Shown here: piece by piece, positions 8,513 to 16,894 of the stretch
Layout of the letters: each line of letters starts with the position of its first letter
Numbering within the stretch: the first letter of the stretch is position 1
Source: Massilia sp. NR 4-1
GTDB taxonomy: Bacteria; Pseudomonadota; Gammaproteobacteria; Burkholderiales; Burkholderiaceae_D
DNA length: 64,000 bases
Direction: 5' to 3'
Assembly: GCF_001191005.1 (NCBI RefSeq)
Contig: NZ_CP012201.1
Location: 3,348,001-3,412,000, forward strand
The notes under the pieces: generated by a model
What the model was told of the DNA's origin: nothing
Database searches by the model: none
What the model saw: the letters and a program-made list of their open reading frames with translations, nothing else
Made by a program: the position numbers and the translations under genes

Positions 8513-9997
8513 TCACGATTGGGCTGCCGCATTCAGGGAAGGAATGGCCTTCCCCTTCATCATCACGCCATACACCAGGGCCGAAATGGCGATGCCGACA
8601 AACCAGGCGTAGGTATAGATCGTTTTGAAGCCATCGGCCACGCCGGGGAAGGATGCCGGGAACGCTGCGTTCAGGAAGCCGGGAATATTCGGCAGCACGC
8701 CCAGCACGAAAGCCACCAGGGCCGCGCTGTTCCAGCCATTGCCGTAGGAGTAGCGGCCATTCTCGCGGTACAGGTCCTCCACATGCAGCTCGGTCTTGCG
8801 CACGAAGTAGTAGTCGATAATCAGCACGCCGGCGATGGGACCGAGCAAGGCCGAATAGCCGATCAGCCAGGTGAAGATATAGCCTTGCGTGGATTCGAGC
8901 AGCTTCCACGGCATCATCACGATCGCGATGGATGCGGTCAGGTAGCCGCCCGCCCGGTACGAGATCAGGCGCGGCGCCAGGGCGGAAAAGTCGTAGGCCG
9001 GTCCCACCAGATTGGCGGCCAGGTTGACGCTAACGGTATCGATCAGCAGGATAATGAGGGCAATCAGCACGGCGGCGCCGGTCATGCGGCTGGCCAGATC
9101 GACCGGATCCCAGATCGCTTTGCCATACAGGACGATGGTGGCGGAAGTGACAATGACGGCCAGCGCCGCCAATAATCCCATGGGCACGGGCAAGCCGACC
9201 GACTGGCCGACCAGCTGGTCGCGCTGGCTGCGCGCAAAGCGGGTGAAGTCCGGAATATTCAAGGCCAGCGTGGCCCAGAAACCGACCATGGCCGTCAGCG
9301 AAGGCCAGAAGGTGGGCCAGAACTGTCCGGCTTTTTTGCCGCCCTCCACAAACTGCGAGGGCTGGTCCAGCAGCGGTCCGAAGCCCCCTGCCTTTTCATA
9401 GACCCAGTACAGCAGCACGAAGCAGATCAGGATTTTCAGCGGCGCGGTATAGGTTTCCAGTTTGCGGATGGCGTCCATGCCGTGCACGATGTACCAGAAC
9501 TGGATGGCCCAGAACGCGAGAAAGCAAAGCAGCTGCGCACCGTTGATGCCCAGCCCCGCGATCTTGGCGCCGCCGATCTCGCCCCCCATCAGCACACCGA
9601 GCAAGGTATAGATCATCTGCCCGCCGAACCAGGTCTGGATGCCATACCAGCCGCAGGCGACGATGGCGCGCATCAGCGCCGGCAGCCGCGCGCCGGACGT
9701 TCCGAAGGAAGCACGCGCCAGCACCGCATAGGGAATGCCGTACTTGGTGCCGGCGTGGCCAATGGCCAGCATGGGCAGCAGCACGATGGCATTGGCGAGG
9801 AAAACTGTCAGTACCGCCTGATAGGCGGACATGCCGCCTTCGATCAGGCTGGCCGACAAGGTGTAAGCAGGTATGCACATGACCATGCCCACCCACAGCG
9901 CGGCAAAGTGATACCAGCGCCACGTTCGCTGCGCGGCGCTGGTGGGGGCAAGGTCTTCGTTCCACAACTGGGTGCTGCCTGACAGGTCATTGCTCAC
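8513..9997 (-). CDS. NCS1-family nucleobase/hydantoin:cation symporter
   Basis: A 494-residue, 12-helix NCS1 permease. The diagnostic N-terminal stretch NEDLAPTSAAQRTWRWYHFA and the following WVGMVMCIPAYTLSASLI match uracil, allantoin and hydantoin transporters. WYGIQTWFGGQ and ALNIPDFTRFARSQRDQ are conserved substrate-site helices. Translation starts with GTG at 9997, supported by AAGGAG about seven bases upstream. Lying between preA and hydA, its likely cargo is uracil, thymine or their dihydro forms; the sequence does not separate these. Confidence 0.92.
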   Translation of the reverse strand: MSNDLSGSTQLWNEDLAPTSAAQRTWRWYHFAALWVGMVMCIPAYTLSASLIEGGMSAYQAVLTVFLANAIVLLPMLAIGHAGTKYGIPYAVLARASFGTSGARLPALMRAIVACGWYGIQTWFGGQMIYTLLGVLMGGEIGGAKIAGLGINGAQLLCFLAFWAIQFWYIVHGMDAIRKLETYTAPLKILICFVLLYWVYEKAGGFGPLLDQPSQFVEGGKKAGQFWPTFWPSLTAMVGFWATLALNIPDFTRFARSQRDQLVGQSVGLPVPMGLLAALAVIVTSATIVLYGKAIWDPVDLASRMTGAAVLIALIILLIDTVSVNLAANLVGPAYDFSALAPRLISYRAGGYLTASIAIVMMPWKLLESTQGYIFTWLIGYSALLGPIAGVLIIDYYFVRKTELHVEDLYRENGRYSYGNGWNSAALVAFVLGVLPNIPGFLNAAFPASFPGVADGFKTIYTYAWFVGIAISALVYGVMMKGKAIPSLNAAAQS

Positions 9998-10013
9998 CGG
10001 GTTCTCCTTATTT

Positions 10014-11309
10014 TTATACTGCGGTGCTTTCCTCTTTCACTTCCGCGCGCGGGTTGCGCGGATCCTGCGTCCAGTTCATATAGGGTTTGCCGGTCGCCTG
10101 CGGCACCATGGCGATGCAGTTCTGCACGGGACAGGTGATTTCGCACAGATTGCAGCCCACGCATTCCTTGTCTATGACTTCATAACGGCGCGCGCCGCTG
10201 GCCTGATCGATGATCTGTGCGATGGCCTGATGCGAGGTGTCTTCGCAGGCCACATGACATCGACCGCACTGGATGCATTCATCCTGGTCGATATGTGCAA
10301 TCACCTCATAGTTCATATCCAGGTATTTCCAGTCCGTGGTATTCGGCACGGCCTTGCCGGAAAAATCGGCCAGCGTGCGATAGCCCTTGCTGTCCATCCA
10401 GCGCGACAGGCCGTCCTTCATTTCCTCGACGATGCGGAAGCCGTGCAGCATGGCCGCCGTGCAGACCTGCACGCAGCCCGCGCCCAGGGCGATGAATTCG
10501 GCCGCGTCGCGCCAGTTGGCGATGCCGCCGATGCCGGAAATCGGCAAGCCTTTCGTTTCCGGATCGCGCGCAATCTCGGCCACCATATTCAGCGCAATCG
10601 GCTTGACCGCCGCGCCGCAATAGCCGCCGTGGGTACTTGCCGTTCCGACGATGGGCAGCGCCACCATGCGGTCAAGGTCGATCGAGGTGATGGAGTTGAT
10701 GGTATTGATCAGCGACACAGCGTCCGCCCCGCCCTCTTTCGCGGCGCGCGCCGGTTTTCGGATGTCGGTGATGTTCGGCGTCAGCTTGACGATGACGGGC
10801 AGCTTCGAATGCTTCTTGCACCATGCCGTCACCATCTGCACATACTCCGGCACCTGGCCGACAGCGGCTCCCATGCCGCGCTCCGGCATGCCGTGCGGGC
10901 AGCCGAAATTCAGTTCGATGCCATCGGCGCCGGTCGCCTCCACCTTGGGCAGGATGCTGGCCCAGTAGTGCTCCTCGCAAGGCAGCATCAGCGAAACGAC
11001 GATGGCACGGTCCGGCCAGGCCTTCTTCACTTCCGTGATTTCCTGCAGGTTCTGCTCCAGGCCGCGGTCGGTAATCAGCTCGATATTATTGAAGCCGATG
11101 ACTTCGCGGTTCTTGCCGTAGATGGCGGAATAGCGCGAGGATACGTTCACGGCGGGCGGGTCTTCGCCCAGCGTCTTCCACACCACGCCGCCCCACCCCG
11201 CTTCGAAGGCGCGTATGACGTTATAGGCCTTGTCGGTCGGCGGCGCGGAGGCGAGCCAGAAGGGATTAGGCGATTTGATGCCGCAGAATTCAATGCTCAG
11301 ATCAGCCAT
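10014..11309 (-). CDS. preA: NAD-dependent dihydropyrimidine dehydrogenase subunit PreA
   Basis: A 431-residue subunit that reduces uracil and thymine to the 5,6-dihydro forms using FMN. Residues 1 to about 320 form the dihydroorotate-dehydrogenase-like barrel (LSIEFCGIKSPNPFWLASAP, ELNFGCPHGMPERGMG). The active-site cysteine is in that last motif's neighbourhood or the STHGGYCG block, by family comparison. The C-terminus carries two 4Fe-4S ferredoxin motifs, CIQCGRCHVAC and CVGCNLCEITCP. The start at 11309 lies inside the end of preT (8-bp overlap), which supports coupled synthesis of the two subunits. Confidence 0.95.
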   Translation of the reverse strand: MADLSIEFCGIKSPNPFWLASAPPTDKAYNVIRAFEAGWGGVVWKTLGEDPPAVNVSSRYSAIYGKNREVIGFNNIELITDRGLEQNLQEITEVKKAWPDRAIVVSLMLPCEEHYWASILPKVEATGADGIELNFGCPHGMPERGMGAAVGQVPEYVQMVTAWCKKHSKLPVIVKLTPNITDIRKPARAAKEGGADAVSLINTINSITSIDLDRMVALPIVGTASTHGGYCGAAVKPIALNMVAEIARDPETKGLPISGIGGIANWRDAAEFIALGAGCVQVCTAAMLHGFRIVEEMKDGLSRWMDSKGYRTLADFSGKAVPNTTDWKYLDMNYEVIAHIDQDECIQCGRCHVACEDTSHQAIAQIIDQASGARRYEVIDKECVGCNLCEITCPVQNCIAMVPQATGKPYMNWTQDPRNPRAEVKEESTAV

Positions 11310-12675
11310 TTTCGGTCTCCCGCTTCGACTGGATATCGTTATGGATGGCGTGTGCGGCCAGCTTGCCATGCTGGACTGCCTGCACCGTCAGATCCTGTCC
11401 CGGCGCCACGCAATCGCCGCCAGCGTAAATCCCCGGCAGCACGGTGCGGAACTGGGCGTCGACGTGAATCTTGTCGCCATCGCGCTGCAGCAGCTGCGCC
11501 AGCGGATCGCTCAGCACCTGTTCCTCCAGCTGCTGGCCGATTGCCTTGAACACGGCGTCGGCGGCAATTTCGAAGGTGATGCCGGTACTGATCAAACGGT
11601 TAGCCTGCAAGACGGTTTTCTCGAAGCGCATGCCGCGCACGCGACCCTGCTCGTCCAGCAGCACCTGCTGCGGCTGCGCCCAGGTCAGCATACGCACCTG
11701 GTTGGATTTGGCGATTTCCTGCTCGTGATGGGTGGCGCTCATCGCGTCGAAGCCACGCCGGTAGACCAGCGTCACCTCTTCCGCGCCGAGACGCTGAATC
11801 TGCACCGCCATATCGATGGCGGTATTGCCCGCGCCGATGACGATGGCGCGCTGCGGCACCGGCAGGGAACTCAGGTCTTCGGCCTGGCGCAGGGCGGCGA
11901 TGTAATCGACGGCGGCCAGCAGGCCGGGCGCATCCTCGCCGGTCAAGCCGAGCTGGCGGCTGGCGCCCAGGCCAAGACCGAGGAAGACAGCATCGTATTC
12001 GGCATGCAGGTCTTTCAGCTGCAGATTCTCACCCAGCTTCTGGCCGCAGCGGATTTCGATACCGCCTATGCCGATCAGGAATTCGACTTCCTTCTGCGCG
12101 AAGTTATCGGTCAGCTTGTATTTGGCGATGCCGTACTCGTTCAAGCCGCCCGCCTTGTCCAGCGCCTCGTAAATCACCACATCATTGCCCAGCATGGAAA
12201 GGCGGTGGGCACAGGACAGTCCAGCCGGCCCCGCTCCTACCACGGCGATGCGCTTGCCGGTGGATGCGGCGCGGTGGAAGGGATGGCCCTCGAAGCGCAT
12301 ATGGTCGAGGGCAAAACGCTGCAGCAGCGCGATCTTGACCGGCTGCCCTTCCGCATCGTGATTGCGCACACAGACGTCTTCGCACAGAATCTCGGTGGGA
12401 CAGACGCGGGCGCAGCTGCCGCCCAGGATATTCTGTTTGAGGATGCCGGCCGCCGCGCCATTCACATTGCGGTCGTTGATATTGCGGATAAAGCTGGCGA
12501 CATCGATCTCGGAAGGGCAGATGCGCGAACAGGGCGCATCGTAGCAGTACAGGCAGCGTGCGCTTTCAATCGCTGCCTGGCGCACGGTCAGCGCCGGCGC
12601 CAGATCGGTGAAATGCCCGGCCAGTTCTTCCTTGCTGGACTGGGCATGCCGCATATGTTTGAGTGAATCGATCAT
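11302..12675 (-). CDS. preT: NAD-dependent dihydropyrimidine dehydrogenase subunit PreT
   Basis: A 457-residue FAD/NADH subunit that passes electrons to PreA. It resembles the small subunit of glutamate synthase. N-terminal iron-sulfur cysteines are in CLYCYDAPCSRICP and CARVCPTEILCEDVC, the FAD site is VVGAGPAGLSCAHRL, the NAD site is VIGAGNTAIDMAVQ, and the closing FAD motif is YAGGDCV. The chosen start is MIDSLKHM at 12675; a further in-frame ATG at 12720 would add 15 residues without family support. A 68-bp gap separates it from mmsA, the widest inside this operon. Confidence 0.94.
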   Translation of the reverse strand: MIDSLKHMRHAQSSKEELAGHFTDLAPALTVRQAAIESARCLYCYDAPCSRICPSEIDVASFIRNINDRNVNGAAAGILKQNILGGSCARVCPTEILCEDVCVRNHDAEGQPVKIALLQRFALDHMRFEGHPFHRAASTGKRIAVVGAGPAGLSCAHRLSMLGNDVVIYEALDKAGGLNEYGIAKYKLTDNFAQKEVEFLIGIGGIEIRCGQKLGENLQLKDLHAEYDAVFLGLGLGASRQLGLTGEDAPGLLAAVDYIAALRQAEDLSSLPVPQRAIVIGAGNTAIDMAVQIQRLGAEEVTLVYRRGFDAMSATHHEQEIAKSNQVRMLTWAQPQQVLLDEQGRVRGMRFEKTVLQANRLISTGITFEIAADAVFKAIGQQLEEQVLSDPLAQLLQRDGDKIHVDAQFRTVLPGIYAGGDCVAPGQDLTVQAVQHGKLAAHAIHNDIQSKRETENG

Positions 12676-12743
12676 CTTTCCATCCCGTTTGGTAGGTCGA
12701 ACTGCTCGAATCTGCTGCATTGCTGCCTGCTGCTTGAAAGTCC

Positions 12744-14246
12744 TTACTTCATCTGAGGGAATGCAAATTCCGCGCCAGTGCTTGCGGTATTCGGCCAGCG
12801 CTGCATCACGGCCTTGTGACGCGTATAGAAACGCACGCCTTCCGGACCATATGCGTGATGGTCGCCGAACAGGCTGCGCTTCCAGCCGCCAAAGCTGTTG
12901 AAGGCCATCGGCACCGGCAGCGGCACGTTCACGCCCACCATGCCGACCTGGATCTGGCGCACGAATTCGCGCGCCACGCCGCCGTCGCGCGTGAACACGG
13001 CCACACCGTTGCCGTATTCATTCTTGTTGATCAGTTCCACCGCATGGACGATATCGGCCATGCGCACCACGCACAGCACCGGTCCGAAAATCTCTTCCTT
13101 GTAGATCGTCATCTCCGGCGTGACGTGGTCGAACAGCGTGCCGCCGACGAAGAAGCCATTGGGGCGATCCGCCACCTTGTAGTCGCGGCCATCGACGACC
13201 AGTTTGGCGCCCTGCTCCATGCCCTCGCCGATCAGGCGCTCGACGCGCTGCTTGGCGGCGGCCGTGACCAGCGGCCCCATCTCCGCATCGCGCTCCATGC
13301 CGTCGCGCACTTTCAGTGCGGCGGTGCGCTTTTCCAGTGCGGCCACCAGCTTGTCGCCCGCATCGCCCACCGCCACCACCACGGAAATCGCCATGCAGCG
13401 CTCGCCCGCCGAACCATAGGCCGCGCCCATCAGGGCATCGACCGCCATGTCCATATCGGCGTCGGGCATGACCACCATATGGTTCTTGGCGCCGCCCAAG
13501 GCCTGCACGCGCTTGCCGGCGGCACTGCCGCGCGAGTAGATGTATTCGGCAATCGGCGTCGAGCCGACGAAGCTCACCGCCTGCACCTCGGGATGGTCGA
13601 GCAAGGCATCGACCGCCACCTTATCGCCCTGCACCACATTGAATACGCCGTCCGGCAAGCCGGCCTCTTTCAGCAGGCGCGCATGCAGCAGCGAGGGCGA
13701 GGGATCGCGTTCGGAAGGCTTCAGCACGAAGGTATTGCCGCAGGCGATGGCGATCGGGAACATCCACATCGGCACCATCACCGGGAAGTTGAACGGCGTG
13801 ATGCCCGCCACCACGCCCAGCGGCTGGCGCATGGACCAGGCGTCGATGCCGCGCGCGATCTGGTCGGTGAATTCGCCCTTCAGCATCTGCGGAATACCGA
13901 CGGCGAATTCCACCATCTCGATACCGCGTCCCACCTCACCCTGGGCATCGGAAAAGGTCTTGCCATGCTCGCGCGTCAGCATGGCCGCGAATTCGTCGGT
14001 ATGCTGCTGGCACAGTTGCAGGTACTTGAACAGCACCCGCGCCCGCGTCAGCGGCGGCGTGGCCGACCATGATGGAAAAGCGGCGGCGGCGGCCTGCACC
14101 GCCGCATCCACCTCCTCCGTAGTGGCCAGCGCCACGCGCGCTACCGGCTCGCCGAGGGCGGGATTGAAAACGTCGCCGTAGCGGCCGCCCATGGTGTCGA
14201 CCTTGCTGCCATTGATGAAGTGGGTGATGGTATCGAGATTGCTCAT
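12744..14246 (-). CDS. mmsA: CoA-acylating (methyl)malonate-semialdehyde dehydrogenase
   Basis: A 500-residue aldehyde dehydrogenase of the MmsA type. It oxidises malonate semialdehyde (from beta-alanine) or methylmalonate semialdehyde (from thymine-derived beta-aminoisobutyrate) to acetyl-CoA or propionyl-CoA. The catalytic cysteine lies in GSAGERCMAISV, and the GITPFNFPVMVPMWMFPIA block is typical of this subgroup. The conserved GGAKNHMVVMPDAD replaces the usual LELGGK motif, another MmsA signature. It is 20 bp after ald and before preT, so the operon finishes the pathway at the level of CoA esters. Confidence 0.94.
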   Translation of the reverse strand: MSNLDTITHFINGSKVDTMGGRYGDVFNPALGEPVARVALATTEEVDAAVQAAAAAFPSWSATPPLTRARVLFKYLQLCQQHTDEFAAMLTREHGKTFSDAQGEVGRGIEMVEFAVGIPQMLKGEFTDQIARGIDAWSMRQPLGVVAGITPFNFPVMVPMWMFPIAIACGNTFVLKPSERDPSPSLLHARLLKEAGLPDGVFNVVQGDKVAVDALLDHPEVQAVSFVGSTPIAEYIYSRGSAAGKRVQALGGAKNHMVVMPDADMDMAVDALMGAAYGSAGERCMAISVVVAVGDAGDKLVAALEKRTAALKVRDGMERDAEMGPLVTAAAKQRVERLIGEGMEQGAKLVVDGRDYKVADRPNGFFVGGTLFDHVTPEMTIYKEEIFGPVLCVVRMADIVHAVELINKNEYGNGVAVFTRDGGVAREFVRQIQVGMVGVNVPLPVPMAFNSFGGWKRSLFGDHHAYGPEGVRFYTRHKAVMQRWPNTASTGAEFAFPQMK

Positions 14247-14266
14247 TGTCTGCTCTACTTGATTAA

Positions 14267-15382
14267 TCAGGCCAACAGATTGTCGGCCGGTACATAGGGA
14301 TAACCCAGGCCATGGGCCACAGCTTCATACGTGACCTTGCCCTGGCATACATTCAATCCATTCTTCAAATGGGGATTGGCCTTCATCGCCTTGCTCCAGC
14401 CTTTGTCGGCCAGCGCCAGCGCGTGGCCGATGGTGGCGTTGTTCAGCGCGAAGGTCGAAGTGCGCGCCACTGCGCCCGGCATATTCGCCACGCAGTAGTG
14501 CACCACCTGGCCGACCAGGAAAGTCGGCTGCTCATGCGTGGTGGCGCGCGAGGTTTCGAAGCAGCCGCCCTGGTCGATCGCAACGTCCACCACCACCGCG
14601 CCCGGTTTCATGCGCGAAATCAGGTCATGGCTGACCAGCTTGGGCGCCGCCGCGCCAGGCACCAGCACACCACCAATCACCAGGTCGGCGTCCAGCACCG
14701 CTTCCTCGATGGTGTGGGCATTGGAGAACATGGTCTGCACGCGGTTGCCGAAGATCAGGTCGAGCTGGCGCAGACGGTCCACATTCTTGTCCAGGATGGT
14801 GACGCGGGCGCCCATGCCCACCGCCATCTGCAGGGCATTGGTGCCGACCACGCCCGCGCCGATGATGACCACATGGCCCGGCGCCACACCCGGCACTCCG
14901 CCCAGCAGCAAGCCCATACCGCCCTTGGATTTCTCCAGATGGGCGGCGCCAGCCTGGATCGCCATGCGGCCCGCCACCTCGCTCATCGGCGCCAGCAGCG
15001 GCAGGCCGCCGTTCGCGCCGGTGATGGTTTCGTAAGCGATGCAGACGGCGCCCGATTGCACCAGGGCGCGCGTCTGTTCCGGGTCCGGCGCCAGATGCAG
15101 GTAGGTATAGAGGATCTGGTTCTCGCGCAGCATGGTGCATTCTTCCGGCTGCGGCTCCTTCACCTTCACGATCATCTCGGCGCGCTTGAAAATCTCCTGC
15201 GCCGTATCGATGATGGTGGCACCCGATCCTTCATACATGGAATCGGCGAGGCCAATCGCCACGCCTGCATTGCGTTGTACCAGCACCTGATGTCCGCGCA
15301 GTACAAGTTCCTTCACGCTGGCCGGGGTAAGGCCAACGCGCGATTCCTGATTCTTGATCTCCTTCGGTACGCCTACCAGCAT
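14267..15382 (-). CDS. ald: Alanine dehydrogenase
   Basis: A 371-residue NAD-dependent alanine dehydrogenase (L-alanine + NAD to pyruvate, ammonia and NADH). It starts MLVGVPKEIKNQESRVGLTP, has the NAD-binding GHVVIIGAGVVGTNALQMAV loop, and the PMSEVAGRMAIQAGA substrate region. It lies 23 bp downstream of the beta-alanine aminotransferase and 20 bp before mmsA. By inference it regenerates pyruvate, the amino acceptor of that aminotransferase, from the alanine formed, releasing the nitrogen as ammonia and giving NADH that PreT could use. Confidence 0.95.
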   Translation of the reverse strand: MLVGVPKEIKNQESRVGLTPASVKELVLRGHQVLVQRNAGVAIGLADSMYEGSGATIIDTAQEIFKRAEMIVKVKEPQPEECTMLRENQILYTYLHLAPDPEQTRALVQSGAVCIAYETITGANGGLPLLAPMSEVAGRMAIQAGAAHLEKSKGGMGLLLGGVPGVAPGHVVIIGAGVVGTNALQMAVGMGARVTILDKNVDRLRQLDLIFGNRVQTMFSNAHTIEEAVLDADLVIGGVLVPGAAAPKLVSHDLISRMKPGAVVVDVAIDQGGCFETSRATTHEQPTFLVGQVVHYCVANMPGAVARTSTFALNNATIGHALALADKGWSKAMKANPHLKNGLNVCQGKVTYEAVAHGLGYPYVPADNLLA

Positions 15383-15405
15383 GGCTGTCTCCTCTATTTA
15401 TGTTT

Positions 15406-16722
15406 TTAATCTAGTCCACGTAACACCTTTTCCAGCTTGCCAAACAGTTCGTCGATATGCTGCTTTTCCAAATTCAATGGCGGCGACAGCGCGATGATGT
15501 CGCCCGTCACCCGCGTCAGCACGCCATCTGCAAACATCTGCTTGAAGGCGGCATAAGCGCGCGCACCAGGCTTGCCGGCAATCGGTTCCAGCTCGATGCC
15601 CGCCACCAGGCCGATGCTGCGCAGGTCGATCACATGCGGCAGTCCCTTGAGCGAATGGATCGCATCCTCCCAATAGGATTGCATGCTCTTCGCGTGGTCG
15701 AGAATTTTCTGCTCCTCGAACACTTCCAGCGTCGCCAGCGCGGCGGCGCAGGCCAGCGGATGGCCGGAATAGGTATAGCCGTGGAATAGCTCGATGCCGG
15801 CCGGCGCCTGCATGAAGGTGTCGTGGATGAACTGCTTGGAGAACACCGCGCCCATCGGCACCGTGCCATTGGTCAGGCCTTTGGCGGTGGTCATCATGTC
15901 CGGTTCGACGTCGAAGTAGTCGGCGGCGAAAGGCGTGGTGAGGCGGCCAAAGCCGGTGATCACTTCATCGAAGATCAGCAGGATGCCATGCTTGGTGCAC
16001 AGCTCGCGCAGGCGTTTCAGATAGCCCTTGGGCGGAATCAGCACGCCGGTGGAACCGGCCACCGGCTCCACGATCACGGCAGCGATGGTCGAGGCGTCAT
16101 GCAGGGCGACGATGCGTTCCAGCTCGTCGGCCAGGTGGGCGCCGTATTCCGGCTCGCCGCGCGTGAAGGCGTTCTTCTCCAGATTATGCGTATGCGGCAG
16201 ATGGTCGACGCCCGGCAGCAGCGGCCCGTAATGCTTGCGGTTGCCGCCGATGCCGCCCACCGACATGCCGCCGAAGCCCACGCCGTGGTAGGCGCGTTCG
16301 CGGCCGATCAGGCGGGTGCGCGTGCCTTCGCCGCGCGCCCGGTGGTAAGCCAGCGCGATCTTCAGCGCCGTGTCCACGGCTTCCGAACCGGAGTTGGTGT
16401 AGAACACATGGCCGAAGCGGCCATTGGTGTAGGCCATCAGCTTGTCGGCCAGGTCGAAGGCCGAGGGATGGCCCATCTGGAAGGTGGGCGCGAAATCGAG
16501 CTGGCCCACCATCTCGCGCACCGCCGCGACGATCTTGGGCTGGGCGTGGCCGCAGGGCACGCACCACAGGCCGGCCGTGCCGTCGAGGATGGCGCGGCCA
16601 TCCACGTCCTTGTAATACATGCCTTCGGCGGAAACCAGCAGACGCGGGCTGGCCTTGAAATCGCGATTGTTCGTGAAGGGCATCCAGAATGACGCTAGCG
16701 ACTCTGGTCTGGTCTCATTCAT
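15406..16722 (-). CDS. Beta-alanine (omega-amino acid)--pyruvate aminotransferase
   Basis: A 438-residue class III PLP aminotransferase. Key blocks are FYTNSGSEAVDTALKIA (phosphate-binding region), ERAYHGVGFGGMSVGG, LIFDEVITGFGR (PLP aspartate) and TTAKGLTNGTVPMGAV (Schiff-base lysine). It most resembles omega-amino acid:pyruvate aminotransferases. Operon context points to beta-alanine and beta-aminoisobutyrate as amino donors, giving malonate or methylmalonate semialdehyde for MmsA. The start is MNETRPES at 16722; upstream in-frame codons read through the putative RutR-type operator and are unlikely to be coding. It is the first gene of the pyrimidine operon. Confidence 0.93.
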   Translation of the reverse strand: MNETRPESLASFWMPFTNNRDFKASPRLLVSAEGMYYKDVDGRAILDGTAGLWCVPCGHAQPKIVAAVREMVGQLDFAPTFQMGHPSAFDLADKLMAYTNGRFGHVFYTNSGSEAVDTALKIALAYHRARGEGTRTRLIGRERAYHGVGFGGMSVGGIGGNRKHYGPLLPGVDHLPHTHNLEKNAFTRGEPEYGAHLADELERIVALHDASTIAAVIVEPVAGSTGVLIPPKGYLKRLRELCTKHGILLIFDEVITGFGRLTTPFAADYFDVEPDMMTTAKGLTNGTVPMGAVFSKQFIHDTFMQAPAGIELFHGYTYSGHPLACAAALATLEVFEEQKILDHAKSMQSYWEDAIHSLKGLPHVIDLRSIGLVAGIELEPIAGKPGARAYAAFKQMFADGVLTRVTGDIIALSPPLNLEKQHIDELFGKLEKVLRGLD

Positions 16723-16755
16723 GCATATCTCCTGTTTGACGCCTCGTAAAAATTC

Positions 16756-16771
16756 TTTACCAGTTGGCAAA
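16756..16771. promoter_or_regulatory. Putative RutR-type operator before the pyrimidine operon
   Basis: The sequence TTTACCAGTTGGCAAA is an imperfect palindrome matching the published RutR consensus TTGACCA-NN-TGGTCAA at 11 of 14 defined positions. It sits 34 bp upstream of the aminotransferase start, first gene of the pyrimidine operon. A RutR-like TetR gene is encoded nearby at 18351, which makes it the natural ligand-responsive repressor for this site. Match and position are seen in the sequence; binding is inferred. Confidence 0.55.
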
Positions 16772-16855
16772 ATGATGATGCAATAATAGACAGCAGTTCA
16801 ACTATGGCACATATACACAATTCGCAAAACCATCCAACCGTACAGGTCACAAAAA

Positions 16856-16875
16856 CACTACACTTTTGTGCAGTG
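16856..16875. promoter_or_regulatory. 20-bp imperfect palindrome before mocR
   Basis: CACTACAC and GTGCAGTG flank TTTT, giving 7 of 8 paired positions. It lies about 20 bp upstream of the MocR start and 130 bp upstream of the divergent aminotransferase. The position fits autoregulation by MocR, perhaps with activation of the divergent operon. The bound factor is not known. Confidence 0.4.
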
Positions 16876-16894
16876 AAGCATATGGAGACAGAAG

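Noticed and set aside
12676..12720. A longer PreT starting at 12720
   Set aside because: The extra 15 residues (MQQIRAVRPTKRDGK) do not look like family sequence, and no ribosome binding site precedes that ATG.
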